NCBI RefSeq assembly: GCF_024125445.1
Contig: NZ_JAMXWM010000005.1
Location: forward strand, 157,761 to 221,760
Source: Sporolactobacillus shoreicorticis
GTDB taxonomy: Bacteria > Bacillota > Bacilli > Bacillales > Sporolactobacillaceae
Reading direction: 5' to 3'
Length of the DNA: 64,000 nt
Shown here: in pieces, positions 52,981 through 61,260 of the stretch
Numbering within the stretch: position 1 is the stretch's first letter
How the letters are laid out: each line of letters starts with the position of its first letter
Program-made: the position numbers and the translations under genes
Notes under the pieces: model-generated
Told to the model about the DNA's origin: nothing
Database searches by the model: none
Seen by the model: only the letters and a program-made list of their open reading frames with translations

Positions 52981-54977
52981 GAGCAAATCTAAGCGGCGGT
53001 TCCGGTTCAGCCACCGATACACAAACGTATGAAGCTGAGGCTCTGATCACGGCCGCTAAAGCACATGCTGGACACTATCAAACGCTGCGCGGTCAATTTC
53101 AGACGCTGCGTCACGCGTTCGGGCAAATCGAGGGACTTGGCCCTGACTTTCAGGGAAACGGCGCCAAAGCGATCAAACAGTTCTATGCCGCGCAAGTGAA
53201 TGTGATTGATGCCTGGCTGCGTCTGATTGATAAGAAGATTGCCTATTTTCAGGGCGTGGCCGGCACGATTGTCGATAAGAAATTAGGCGGAGACACGCAG
53301 ATTCAGGTACCTTTTCTGAATGAAGATCTGTCCATGGGGTATGCGCGGTCTAAGGAAAGGGTACGCGAGCAGCGCGCAGACATTTCCAAAATCCTGAGCA
53401 GCATTTCCGATCTTGTCCCGATCAACGTCTTCTCCAATCAGGAAGTGGATCAGGCGCTGGATGCCGCCGATAAAAAGCGGGCGCAAACGGTGCTTGACGT
53501 TCAAGACCTTGATCAGAACCTGACCAACGAATACCGACAAGTGAACGAAGACCTGCCGTACATTGCGTCGCTGTATGGCGAGCTGATCAACGCCACGCGG
53601 CAAGGTGCAGACGTGCAGCCGATGCACTTCAACGCGCAAGCTTATCATGACAGTAAAATTGTTCAGGTTCAAGATGAGATGGAAAAGGAGACACAAAACT
53701 ACCTCCACTATAAGCAGCAGCAGGAAACGGTTCGTGAGATGGAGAAGCAGAGAGAAGCGGAAGTCAATCGGCCTTGGTACGAAAAGGTGGGTTCCGCTGT
53801 TGCCACATTTGCCGGTGAGCTCTCCGGCTATTATGATTATCTTAGAGCGGTCGAAGGTATTGATCCGGAGACCGGGCGAAAACTGAGCGCCGGCGAACGC
53901 ATCACCGCCGGAGCTATGGCCGCTTCGACGTTCATCCCGATCATCGGCTGGGGTGGACGGATTGCCAAGGGCGGCGCGGCTCTCTACAAAACGGCGCGCA
54001 GTATGGAAGCGACCGGGAAGGCGCTGAATGCCTACGACCAAGCAAACCGAACGCTCAAAGTCCTCAGCCAGAGTGAAAAAGGAATCAACGCGCTGTCCGC
54101 CGCAAATGGCATCACCCAAGCCGCTACCGGTCGAGATCTGTTCGGCAAACAGCTGACCAAGGACGAGCAAAGAAACAGCCTCCTGCAAGGCGTGTTCATG
54201 ATGAACCTCTTCACCCGGAAGCTCGCCACCTCACCTGCGCAAAAAGCGATCGTGCATGAGCAGAGTCAGGCGTTTAAAGAGCATGTGACTAAGATTGTGC
54301 ACAATGCAAGAGAGGCGGTCAACTCAAGCAAACGGGAACCGGCAATGGCCGGAGGATCCAATGACTTTGCAAAAGTGAGCAACGGTTCCGAAGATATAGC
54401 GAAGACACATCGTATGGCGAAAAGTGAATCGGATGTTGCCAAGGCAAATCAATTGGTCAAAAATACAATTGAAGGTTTAACAAGTTCCGCAACTAAAGGT
54501 TATAAACCCGCTTCTAGTGAACGAACAATGACAAGAGAACAGTGGAAGAGCTGGGATAGAGAAAGGCGTATAAAAACTAATTACCCCAAACCAATTATTA
54601 ATACGAAAAATTATGAACATGTCAAGTCAAATCCTAATTATTATAATTCTAAGGGTGAAATTATTTGGCCACCTAATCAGGGTGTACTTGGAAGTTCCAA
54701 AACTAAAACAATAGAGCCTGGTACAATTATTGATAGATTTGGTTACGAGGCTGGAACATTTGTTTCACCGTATGGAGTTCCCTATGAAATGCGTTCGTTA
54801 GCTCCTGAAACTTATTTAAAACCATATAATGTTTATGTAATTAAAAAACCAATAGAAGTGCAAGTTGGAAAAATTACTCCATGGTTTGATGAATTAGGTC
54901 TTGGCACTCAATATGAGCTCAATCAATCAGTGAAAAATTTAATAGATAAAGGAATAATTGGAAGGATAGGAACATGA
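52977..54977 (+). CDS. LXG polymorphic toxin with TNT NAD+ glycohydrolase domain
   Basis: 666 residues. The N-terminal 210 or so are an LXG domain (AIEKFYxA-like IKQFYAAQVNVIDAWLRLID) recruiting the type VII system. A pre-toxin TG segment follows (KVGSAVATFAGELSGYYDYL, AASTFIPIIGWGGRIAKGG). After a variable linker, residues about 541-666 form a TNT domain: WPPNQGVLG, TIIDRFGYEAGTFVSPYG, YEMRSLAPETYLKPYNVYV, KITPWFDELGLGTQYEL. The Arg and Gln of the TNT active site are visible. In Mycobacterium tuberculosis TNT destroys NAD+. The last third is much more AT-rich than the LXG half, as expected for exchanged toxin tips. The start overlaps the previous stop by ATGA. Confidence 0.92.
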   Translation: MRANLSGGSGSATDTQTYEAEALITAAKAHAGHYQTLRGQFQTLRHAFGQIEGLGPDFQGNGAKAIKQFYAAQVNVIDAWLRLIDKKIAYFQGVAGTIVDKKLGGDTQIQVPFLNEDLSMGYARSKERVREQRADISKILSSISDLVPINVFSNQEVDQALDAADKKRAQTVLDVQDLDQNLTNEYRQVNEDLPYIASLYGELINATRQGADVQPMHFNAQAYHDSKIVQVQDEMEKETQNYLHYKQQQETVREMEKQREAEVNRPWYEKVGSAVATFAGELSGYYDYLRAVEGIDPETGRKLSAGERITAGAMAASTFIPIIGWGGRIAKGGAALYKTARSMEATGKALNAYDQANRTLKVLSQSEKGINALSAANGITQAATGRDLFGKQLTKDEQRNSLLQGVFMMNLFTRKLATSPAQKAIVHEQSQAFKEHVTKIVHNAREAVNSSKREPAMAGGSNDFAKVSNGSEDIAKTHRMAKSESDVAKANQLVKNTIEGLTSSATKGYKPASSERTMTREQWKSWDRERRIKTNYPKPIINTKNYEHVKSNPNYYNSKGEIIWPPNQGVLGSSKTKTIEPGTIIDRFGYEAGTFVSPYGVPYEMRSLAPETYLKPYNVYVIKKPIEVQVGKITPWFDELGLGTQYELNQSVKNLIDKGIIGRIGT

Positions 54978-55213
54978 TTATGAAAAAAGATGAATTACAA
55001 AAATTGTTAACTGCTGCTAATATTCCTGTAGATTTATACAAATTAAATGGAGGTTTGCCTAACGAAGCATTTTGTTTAAATAACAATAAAGAAAATAATG
55101 TTTGGGAAGTATATTATAGTGAGCGTGGTTTAAAATCACAGTTAAAGAAATTTAATTCAGAAGATGAGGCTTGTAATTATTTTTATAAAACAATACTAGA
55201 ATTTTTAAGCTGA
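54974..55213 (+). CDS. putative immunity protein for the TNT toxin
   Basis: 79 residues, starting with ATG overlapping the toxin stop by four bases. The sequence GGLPNEAFCLNNNKENNVWE, VYYSERGLKSQL and the acidic EDEACNYFYKTILE resemble small immunity families seen next to LXG toxins (Imm59-like is my best recollection). AT-rich like the toxin tip. Predicted to bind and block the NADase in the producing cell. Confidence 0.8.
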   Translation: MIMKKDELQKLLTAANIPVDLYKLNGGLPNEAFCLNNNKENNVWEVYYSERGLKSQLKKFNSEDEACNYFYKTILEFLS

Positions 55214-55349
55214 TAACATTTTTCCAATCCAATTAGTTGTTGACTTTACGTATTTTGTCAAATTGGATTTTGTGCATGATCTTAAAAACATTTGATGATC
55301 GAAATCGGTCGTTGAATGCTTTTTTTATGTTCATAGGAAATCCATTATA

Positions 55350-56197
55350 ACATTTCCGATTTGCTCCCAATCAACGTCTTCTCCAATCAGGAAGTGGATC
55401 AGGCGCTGGATGCTGCTGATAAAAAGCGCGCGCAAACGGTGCTTGACGTTCAAGACCTTGATCAGAAGCTGACCAATGAATACCGACAAGTGAACGAAGA
55501 CCTGCACATTGCGTCGCTGTATGGCGAGCTGATCAACGCCACGCGGCAAGGTGCAGACGTGCAGCCGATGCGCTTCAACGCGCAAGCTTATCATGACAGT
55601 AAAATTTACCACCTTTCTGGGAAAAGGATGTTGTACAAACAATGGTTAATGGAAGAGTTAGGTTATTTAATGTGTTTTTGATTGATTAACCTTATGTTTT
55701 GCACATTCTCCGTAAATAGGATTTGCTGCATAGGGCTACATAATTTTCCATTTGGTAACTTTGAAGTTAAAAATATAGATAATGGACCTTCAATATGGCA
55801 ATATGTTTTTTTTTGCGAATAAAGCAGTATATAAGCACTGTTATAAGGTGTTTTTTTACTTAGTGGATAAATAAGCGGGGCGGCCGACTTTCTACAAACG
55901 GCGCGCAGTGGAAGTGGCCGGAAAGGCAATGCCTACGATCAGACAAGAGATCTGTTCGGCAAGAAGGTGACGAAGAAAGAGCAAAAGAGCAACCTCCTTT
56001 AAGTTCTGTTCATGATGAACCTCTTCACCCGGAAGCCTGCCGTATCATCTGAGCAAAAAGTGATTGTTCATGAGCAGAGTCAGGCGTTTAAAGAACGGAG
56101 TGATATGGCATTTCTCCAAAAAAACATGAAAAAAGCTCGAATTCCTGAGTATAAAAGGGTTCAAGCTCGATTATTGAAATACGATAATAAAAATTGA
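55350..56197 (+). pseudogene. second broken LXG toxin copy
   Basis: 55350-55610 repeats the toxin block ISDLLPINVFSNQEVDQALD to NATRQGADVQPMRFNAQAYH almost exactly. The sequence then breaks off into unrelated AT-rich DNA with no frame. At 55875-56090 further pieces (YKTAR, RDLFGKKVTKKEQKS, MNLFTRKPAVSSEQKV, IVHEQSQAFKE) resume in other frames. An orphan tail (MAFLQKNMKKARIPEYKRVQ) may be the remnant of a third toxin tip. Confidence 0.8.
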
Positions 56198-56257
56198 TAA
56201 CCCGGAGCGTTTTTGATGAAAAATATCATCCAACATTGGAGATAGAAATGGTTTCAT

Positions 56258-56968
56258 TTATTCATAGACAGATTTTGGAATTTTAATAAATGGATCACCG
56301 TCAGGGGCGCCCTCAGGGTATGGTTTAATGACATCATCTTGAAATACGAGAAATATTGAATCGTCATAAAACATAAATTGAGTGTCCTTATTAACCGGAA
56401 CGTCACTTAATTGAGTTACATAGTGAGAATAGGGTTCATGTGTCCTCATATAGTCAAACGCGTATTTTTGTACTTTTTTATAAGATGTTTTAATGATGTC
56501 CTTAATTTCATATTGTTTGCCTGTCGAAAGATCAAAATTAAAAGCGGTCACATATAGGGCCCCACCTGGTCCGCCGGTATAGAGATAGTCGTTATAGAGC
56601 AGACTTAGTTTACCGTTTTTATGGTACATGAATCTAAAGGAAGTATTGTATGAGTAGTTGCATTTTTTGTTCTTCTTTTTACAAATCTGTTCCGCTTTTT
56701 TTAAATTATAGGCTGTCTTGTAAGAACTTTGAGCGGCTTTTTCTAATACAGCATTAATTTTGTCAGCGGCTTTTTTGCTTATTCCATAAACTTGCGGATA
56801 AAGCAATAAACGTTCTCCATTATAGTAATGTCTTGTAAAGCGGACATTCTCAGACAATCGATTCTTTTCCTGATCATTAGCTGTTTTTGATACAAAAAAG
56901 ATCAAGGGAATTAAAAAAATTAAACAGACTGGCAACAAAATAAGATATTTTCTGTGTTTCCGATTCAT
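56258..56968 (-). CDS. membrane-anchored DUF3298/DUF4163-like protein (RsiV/PdaC-like)
   Basis: ATG 56968 follows GGGAGGG; 236 residues. One N-terminal membrane helix (KYLILLPVCLIFLIPLIFFV) precedes an external domain with YPQVYGISKKAADKINAVLE, YTGGPGGALYVTAFNFDLST and GKQYEIKDII. The pattern (a DUF4163 segment, then the DUF3298 motif GG-GA) matches RsiV/PdaC-type external domains. It has no enzyme domain here. It abuts the toxin relics and could be a lost immunity gene, but this is speculation. Confidence 0.7.
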   Translation of the reverse strand: MNRKHRKYLILLPVCLIFLIPLIFFVSKTANDQEKNRLSENVRFTRHYYNGERLLLYPQVYGISKKAADKINAVLEKAAQSSYKTAYNLKKAEQICKKKNKKCNYSYNTSFRFMYHKNGKLSLLYNDYLYTGGPGGALYVTAFNFDLSTGKQYEIKDIIKTSYKKVQKYAFDYMRTHEPYSHYVTQLSDVPVNKDTQFMFYDDSIFLVFQDDVIKPYPEGAPDGDPFIKIPKSVYE

Positions 56969-57282
56969 AGGTGCCCTCCCTGCAGACTGATTATTTGGCC
57001 GAATTACTTCCTCAAATGGTAACATGGTGTATGAGAATGAAGCTATTTTTTGTAAAATATAATAAAAGTACGGTACTCGCGCCGGAGAATAGAGACTTGA
57101 AGGATTCACCATGTATTGTTGGTTAAGCACATTGGTCACAGCAGAAAAATAAGAAGGCACTGAATACTTACATATTCAATTGAGGCCACTTTCGTTGCAT
57201 TGAAATGAATTTACCGGCGGACATGAAGATGCATACCGGACAGCATTTTATCTCATGGACTTGTAGGCGGGCACAGCACTAA

Positions 57283-57828
57283 TTATCCCAGCGGCTCAAA
57301 ATGTCTTCGTGTACAAATAAAATGGGCGAACAGATATAAAAAGAATTGAATGATCATGGAGTATAGATAGTTCCAATGGAGCGGCTGGTAGAGACCGATC
57401 CATTGGATAAATAGAAGTGCGGCGAGTGAGAATAAAGAGAAAATCGCTGCTTTAATAAAAGGGTTCGCGTGCGGATTGGTTTGTAATAAAAGCATGATTG
57501 ATATGGGTAAAATCGTGAAACTGGTGGGGAAATAATTAGCGGTAAAAGGAATCACCTCATAGTCATATCTCCATAGCCCTAAAAAGATGCCGACATAATC
57601 CAGATAGGAAGAGGTAAGCGCGACAAATAAACCTGCGTATTGCAAGCGATCAGCACTTTTTTTATTTCGGCATCTGAACCAAATGAGAATAGGAGCAATG
57701 ATGAAAATAACACCGAGCCACCAGCGCCAATTTAAAAAAGCATGTTGATACCAGATATCAAATTTTTCTTGATTCAATGCTATGGCTTTATCACTGAAAC
57801 GACTATAGACAGTTGCTAAAACAAACAT
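57283..57828 (-). CDS. CBO0543-like integral membrane protein
   Basis: 181 residues, five helices. HAFLNWRWWLGVIFIIAPIL, SSYLDYVGIFLGLWRYDYEV and FFLYLFAHFI resemble the CBO0543 family of Firmicutes, function unknown. The start follows AGGTGTTTCC. A single gene between two gaps. Confidence 0.72.
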   Translation of the reverse strand: MFVLATVYSRFSDKAIALNQEKFDIWYQHAFLNWRWWLGVIFIIAPILIWFRCRNKKSADRLQYAGLFVALTSSYLDYVGIFLGLWRYDYEVIPFTANYFPTSFTILPISIMLLLQTNPHANPFIKAAIFSLFSLAALLFIQWIGLYQPLHWNYLYSMIIQFFLYLFAHFICTRRHFEPLG

Positions 57829-58004
57829 GGAAACACCTCGACAACCTTTTTGTTGCTAGTATTTCTTTATTTTTGAAAATGATTCTTTTTGATGCCTTTT
57901 TTCAAATCAATCCCATGTTGAGGCAATTTTTAAAAGAGGCTTGGTCAATAGGAATTCAGTAAACAAATGCGGCATTAAATGTTTTGAGTCGGTACAAAAT
58001 AAAG
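57829..58004 (+). other. gap before the aminotransferase leader promoter
   Basis: 176 bases with no gene and no structure I can support. Confidence 0.6.
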
Positions 58005-58033
58005 TTGACACTTTTTAAAAAATCTGATATAAA
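58005..58033 (+). promoter_or_regulatory. SigA promoter of the aminotransferase-D-hydroxyacid dehydrogenase operon
   Basis: TTGACA (58005-58010), 17-base spacer, TATAAA (58028-58033). Transcription from about 58040 gives a leader of about 310 bases. Confidence 0.85.
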
Positions 58034-58065
58034 TGTAATCACCAGTTCAAAAGGAGTCCTTGATC

Positions 58066-58128
58066 ATGAAACAAACAGGCAAACTCCAATTGAATAACTT
58101 TTATTACTACTTTGGTTTCTTTCGTTAG
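58066..58128 (+). CDS. aromatic-rich leader peptide
   Basis: ATG 58066 follows a strong AAGGAG at 9 bases. The 20-residue peptide is MKQTGKLQLNNFYYYFGFFR, ending at TAG 58126-58128. Seven of its last nine residues are Phe or Tyr, like the leader peptides of phe operons. Immediately after its stop come alternative hairpins and a terminator. No homologous protein is implied; the role is ribosome pausing when charged tRNA-Phe or tRNA-Tyr is scarce. Confidence 0.75.
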   Translation: MKQTGKLQLNNFYYYFGFFR

Positions 58129-58258
58129 TGTTTGCATTCGCTTCAACTGGGTGCAAACACTTCAGCAGAAGGTTGCATCCATGCGGAAGCCAAGGCGGTA
58201 CGATTTGACTTGGAAAAATAACCACATGGATTGAGAATCAATAATCCGTGTGGTTTTT
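58128..58258 (+). promoter_or_regulatory. transcription attenuator with mutually exclusive stems
   Basis: Stem 1:2 pairs GTGTTTGCA (58128-58136) with TGCAAACAC (58152-58160). Stem 2:3 pairs GGGTGCAA (around 58149-58156) with TTGCATCC (58173-58180). Stem 3:4 pairs ATCCATG (58177-58183) with CATGGAT (58225-58231). The terminator pairs 58220-58232 with 58243-58255 over 13 positions, then T's. Segments 2, 3 and 4 are shared, so only alternate pairs can coexist. This is the logic of ribosome-mediated attenuation. Confidence 0.7.
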
Positions 58259-58277
58259 AATATCGCGAGAAATTCTG

Positions 58278-58314
58278 ATCACCCACGGTTATTGAAGCCG
58301 TGGGTGATTTTTTT
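58278..58314 (+). terminator. second terminator-like hairpin before the aminotransferase gene
   Basis: ATCACCCACGG (58278-58288) pairs perfectly with CCGTGGGTGAT (58298-58308), then seven T's. It lies between the attenuator and the coding region, so read-through of two terminators is needed. Its sequence also resembles hairpins at IS200/IS605 ends, so a transposon scar is an alternative. Confidence 0.75.
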
Positions 58315-58348
58315 CCAAAATAATTTAAAGAGGGCAGGTAATTTAACG

Positions 58349-59548
58349 ATGGCACATTCATTAGTTGGCAAGATGAAAACGGAGCTGAGCTTGCTCAAAC
58401 CTTCGGACATTTTGAAATTCGATCAGGACATTTCAGACATTCCGGATATCATTAAACTGACACTTGGCGAACCGGATTTTAACACACCTGAGCACATTAA
58501 AGAAGCTGGGAAGCGCAGCATTGACAACAATTGCAGTCACTATGCGCCGTCCGCCGGCACACTAGCCCTTAGGAAAGCGATCAGCAATTTTCTTAAGAAA
58601 AAATACAATTTATTTTACAATCCGGATCACGAAATTCTCGTGACCGCGGGCGCGACGGAAGCGATTTACACCGTGCTCACATCGATTTTGAATCCCGGCG
58701 ACAAGGTGCTGATTCCGACACCGATTTTTCCTCTATACATTCCGGATACGATTTTGGCTAAGGCGGAACCGGTATTCATGGATACCTCGTCGAATGGTTT
58801 TGTCCTTTCGCCTGAATTACTCGAAGAAACACTTGCAAAGCACGGGGAGTCGGTTAAGGCGATTGTCTTCAATTTTCCGACCAACCCAACCGGCGTGACC
58901 TATCGCAGAGAAGATGTGAAGGCGCTGGCCGCGATTTTGGAAAAACATGATCTTTTTGTCATTAGTGATGAGATATACAGTGAACTGACCTATGGTGAAC
59001 ACCATGTCTCGATGGCTGAATACCTGCCGGAGCAAACGATCTTGCTTAACGGCGTATCCAAATCGCATGCGATGACCGGTTGGCGGATCGGCTTCATTTG
59101 CGCGCCGGCCGCGATTACAACGGAACTGAGTAAAATTCATCAATTCACGATTACTTCAACGACAACGATGGCACAGGATGCAGCTCAAGAAGCCTTTGAA
59201 AACGGAATGGACGACGGTGCAAATATGCGCGTGGAATATGAGAGGCGGCGTGATTTCGTTTATGAAGAAATGTGCAAGGCCGGATTTGCTTGCGTGAAAC
59301 CAGAGGGCGCGTTTTATCTGTTCGCCAAAATTCCGGAAAACATGATTCAGAAAAGTCTTGATTTCTGTACGGATCTGGCGCATAAAGCTAAAGTTGCTGC
59401 CATTCCCGGCGGCTCATTCGGTCCCGGAGGAGAGGGCTACATTCGAATCAGCTATGCGGCAAGCATGGAGCAGCTGAGGAAAGCAATGAGGCGGATTGCA
59501 GCCTATGCGGCATCGCTTAAAGAAGAACAAGGGAGCCTGCGGCGATGA
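58349..59548 (+). CDS. class I/II PLP aminotransferase (PatA/aromatic type)
   Basis: ATG 58349 follows AGAGGGCAGG; 399 residues. Landmarks: LGEPDFNTPEHIKEA, NFPTNPTGVTYRRED, VISDEIYSELTYG, and the PLP-Lys context GVSKSHAMTGWRIGFIC, with RISYAAS near the end. It resembles PatA/AraT-like aminotransferases acting on aromatic amino acids or acetyl-diaminopimelate. The Phe/Tyr leader and the following D-hydroxyacid dehydrogenase favour an aromatic substrate, by inference. The stop overlaps the next start by four bases. Confidence 0.88.
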   Translation: MAHSLVGKMKTELSLLKPSDILKFDQDISDIPDIIKLTLGEPDFNTPEHIKEAGKRSIDNNCSHYAPSAGTLALRKAISNFLKKKYNLFYNPDHEILVTAGATEAIYTVLTSILNPGDKVLIPTPIFPLYIPDTILAKAEPVFMDTSSNGFVLSPELLEETLAKHGESVKAIVFNFPTNPTGVTYRREDVKALAAILEKHDLFVISDEIYSELTYGEHHVSMAEYLPEQTILLNGVSKSHAMTGWRIGFICAPAAITTELSKIHQFTITSTTTMAQDAAQEAFENGMDDGANMRVEYERRRDFVYEEMCKAGFACVKPEGAFYLFAKIPENMIQKSLDFCTDLAHKAKVAAIPGGSFGPGGEGYIRISYAASMEQLRKAMRRIAAYAASLKEEQGSLRR

Positions 59549-60552
59549 AGATTATTATGTTCACTGTTCGAGATGATGAGGAAGCGGCGATTAGGGAGTG
59601 GGAAAAGAAAATCGGTGTTCAAGTAGACATTAATAATCTGGAACTTGATGCGGAGACAGTGCGGAAGGCCATGGGTTACGACGGCATTGTCATTCAGCAG
59701 CGCAATCGCATCAGTGATCCAGTGATTTATGAAACGTTGGAAAAGTTCGGTTTGAAGCAGCTTACATCGCGAACCGCCGGCTTTGATATGATCGATATCG
59801 AACAAGCGACGGCACATGGCCTAGCAGTAACCAATGTTCCGGCCTATTCACCGAATTCTGTTGCCGAACTGGCAGTGACGCAGACGATGCGGCTGATTCG
59901 TAATCTGCCGCTTTTCGATGAACGCGGCAGGCAACAGGACTTTCGCTGGTCAGGTTTGATGGCGCGTGAAATCCGTTCACTGACTGTCGGTGTTATTGGT
60001 GCCGGACGAATCGGCGGTACGGTTGCCCGTCTGTTTAAAGCGCTCGGCGCAACGGTGATCGCTAACGACATTGTGGAGCGGGATGATTTGCGCGAGATAC
60101 TCACCTATGTGGCAAAAGAAGAAATTTTGAAGACGGCGGATGTGGTCACTTTGCATGTTCCGCTAATGGAGGCAACCACCCATCTGATTGATGCCGAAGC
60201 GCTTGCATTGATGAAGCGCGACGCGTTCCTTGTGAACGCATCGCGGGGCCCGGTCGTTGATACGGATGCATTGATCACGGCGCTTCAGAATAAAGAGATT
60301 GCCGGAGCTGCGCTGGATACATTAAACGGTGAAGAGCATTTCTTCAATCAGGATCTTCGCGGCAAGGATATCCCAAGCGAGCAGCTCAAGGCACTTCGCG
60401 CGATGCCCAACGTGCTCATTACACCACACATCGGTTTTTACACCAACCTTGCCGTTCAGAACATGGTTGAAATCAGCTTAAATGATGTGCTTGCGATTTT
60501 GAAAACAGGTCGAAGTGAGCATCAAGTCAATCAAGTAGCTGTAGAAAACTGA
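59545..60552 (+). CDS. D-2-hydroxyacid dehydrogenase (D-lactate dehydrogenase type)
   Basis: 335 residues. Rossmann motif VGVIGAGRIGGTVARLF, the catalytic Arg in VNASRGPVVD, the conserved Glu in the AALDTLNGEEHF region, and the acid-base His in LITPHIGFYT. The sequence is of the D-LDH/D-hydroxyisocaproate dehydrogenase type, which reduces 2-oxo acids to D-2-hydroxy acids with NADH. After transamination of Phe/Tyr it would give D-phenyllactate or its 4-hydroxy form; lactate is the alternative. Coupled to the upstream aminotransferase gene. Confidence 0.92.
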   Translation: MKIIMFTVRDDEEAAIREWEKKIGVQVDINNLELDAETVRKAMGYDGIVIQQRNRISDPVIYETLEKFGLKQLTSRTAGFDMIDIEQATAHGLAVTNVPAYSPNSVAELAVTQTMRLIRNLPLFDERGRQQDFRWSGLMAREIRSLTVGVIGAGRIGGTVARLFKALGATVIANDIVERDDLREILTYVAKEEILKTADVVTLHVPLMEATTHLIDAEALALMKRDAFLVNASRGPVVDTDALITALQNKEIAGAALDTLNGEEHFFNQDLRGKDIPSEQLKALRAMPNVLITPHIGFYTNLAVQNMVEISLNDVLAILKTGRSEHQVNQVAVEN

Positions 60553-60567
60553 AAAGAAGGCCGGCTT

Positions 60568-61032
60568 ATGGAAATCAAACAGACGATGGATGCCGCACTG
60601 ATCGCGAAATTGAATGAACCGGTTCAGGCATTGCATGCGGCACTTTACCCTGAGTACTTCAAGCCTTACTGCTTTGCTGAGATTCGTCAATGGTTTGAAA
60701 GGGTCATTGCCAGTGATCCCGATTCAACGTTCTTAGTAATTGAAGATGAAGACCAAATTACAGGTTATGCTTGGATTCAGGTTTTGAATCGAAAAGAAAA
60801 TCCGTTTAAAAAGGCTCGGACGGTGCTGGAAATTCATCAGTTCAGCATTATGCAGGCGGCACGCAGAAAAGGCTGTGGAACTTTTTTGATGAATGACATC
60901 TGCCAATTTGCAAAAAACAAAGGAATAAAAGAGATTGATCTTAATTACTGGTCGGACAATGAAACAGCGGAACGGTTTTATAGAAAACAGAATTTCAAGA
61001 TCTACAGAAAAGCAGCTCATCGAATCGTTTAA
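60568..61032 (+). CDS. GNAT family N-acetyltransferase
   Basis: ATG 60568 follows GAAGGCCGG, 15 bases after the dehydrogenase stop; 154 residues. EIHQFSIMQAARRKGCGTFL is the acetyl-CoA loop; ETAERFYRKQNFKIYRK is motif B. Third gene of the operon; its substrate is unknown. Confidence 0.87.
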   Translation: MEIKQTMDAALIAKLNEPVQALHAALYPEYFKPYCFAEIRQWFERVIASDPDSTFLVIEDEDQITGYAWIQVLNRKENPFKKARTVLEIHQFSIMQAARRKGCGTFLMNDICQFAKNKGIKEIDLNYWSDNETAERFYRKQNFKIYRKAAHRIV

Positions 61033-61057
61033 AATACCATTTAATAAGGAAAAACGC

Positions 61058-61088
61058 ATCACGCAGACTATTAATCTGCGTGATTTTT
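61058..61088 (+). terminator. terminator of the aminotransferase operon
   Basis: ATCACGCAGA pairs perfectly with TCTGCGTGAT around CTATTAA, then T's. Confidence 0.93.
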
Positions 61089-61175
61089 GTAACCCAAAAT
61101 AGTAACAAAGTAAAATTCAGCCGAGTTGTCAAAAGATGTCGTTCTCATCAATTTTGAAATTGGATTTACATTGAT

Positions 61176-61191
61176 AGATCCAATTGGATCT
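61176..61191. promoter_or_regulatory. candidate MocR operator
   Basis: AGATCCAATTGGATCT is a perfect 16-base palindrome, 70 bases before the MocR gene. AATTGGAT occurs again at 61158-61165, so a direct repeat plus palindrome is present, as seen in several MocR-type operators. Confidence 0.55.
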
Positions 61192-61260
61192 TTTCAGCAG
61201 ACATTGGTATGGATATGATAAGGATAATCAATCTTCATACGAATAGAGAAGGAGGCAGCT

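Noticed and set aside
53283..54188. 301-residue minus-strand ORF opposite the LXG toxin
   Set aside because: Its sequence is a complement artefact of the toxin gene and shows no domain or ribosome binding site.
58040..58330. T-box leader
   Set aside because: No AGGGTGGNACCGCG T-box sequence; the leader peptide and alternating stems explain the structure better.
58250..58348. longer N-terminus of the aminotransferase beginning at 58250
   Set aside because: The segment lies inside the terminator stems and has no ribosome binding site; ATG 58349 starts the conserved protein.
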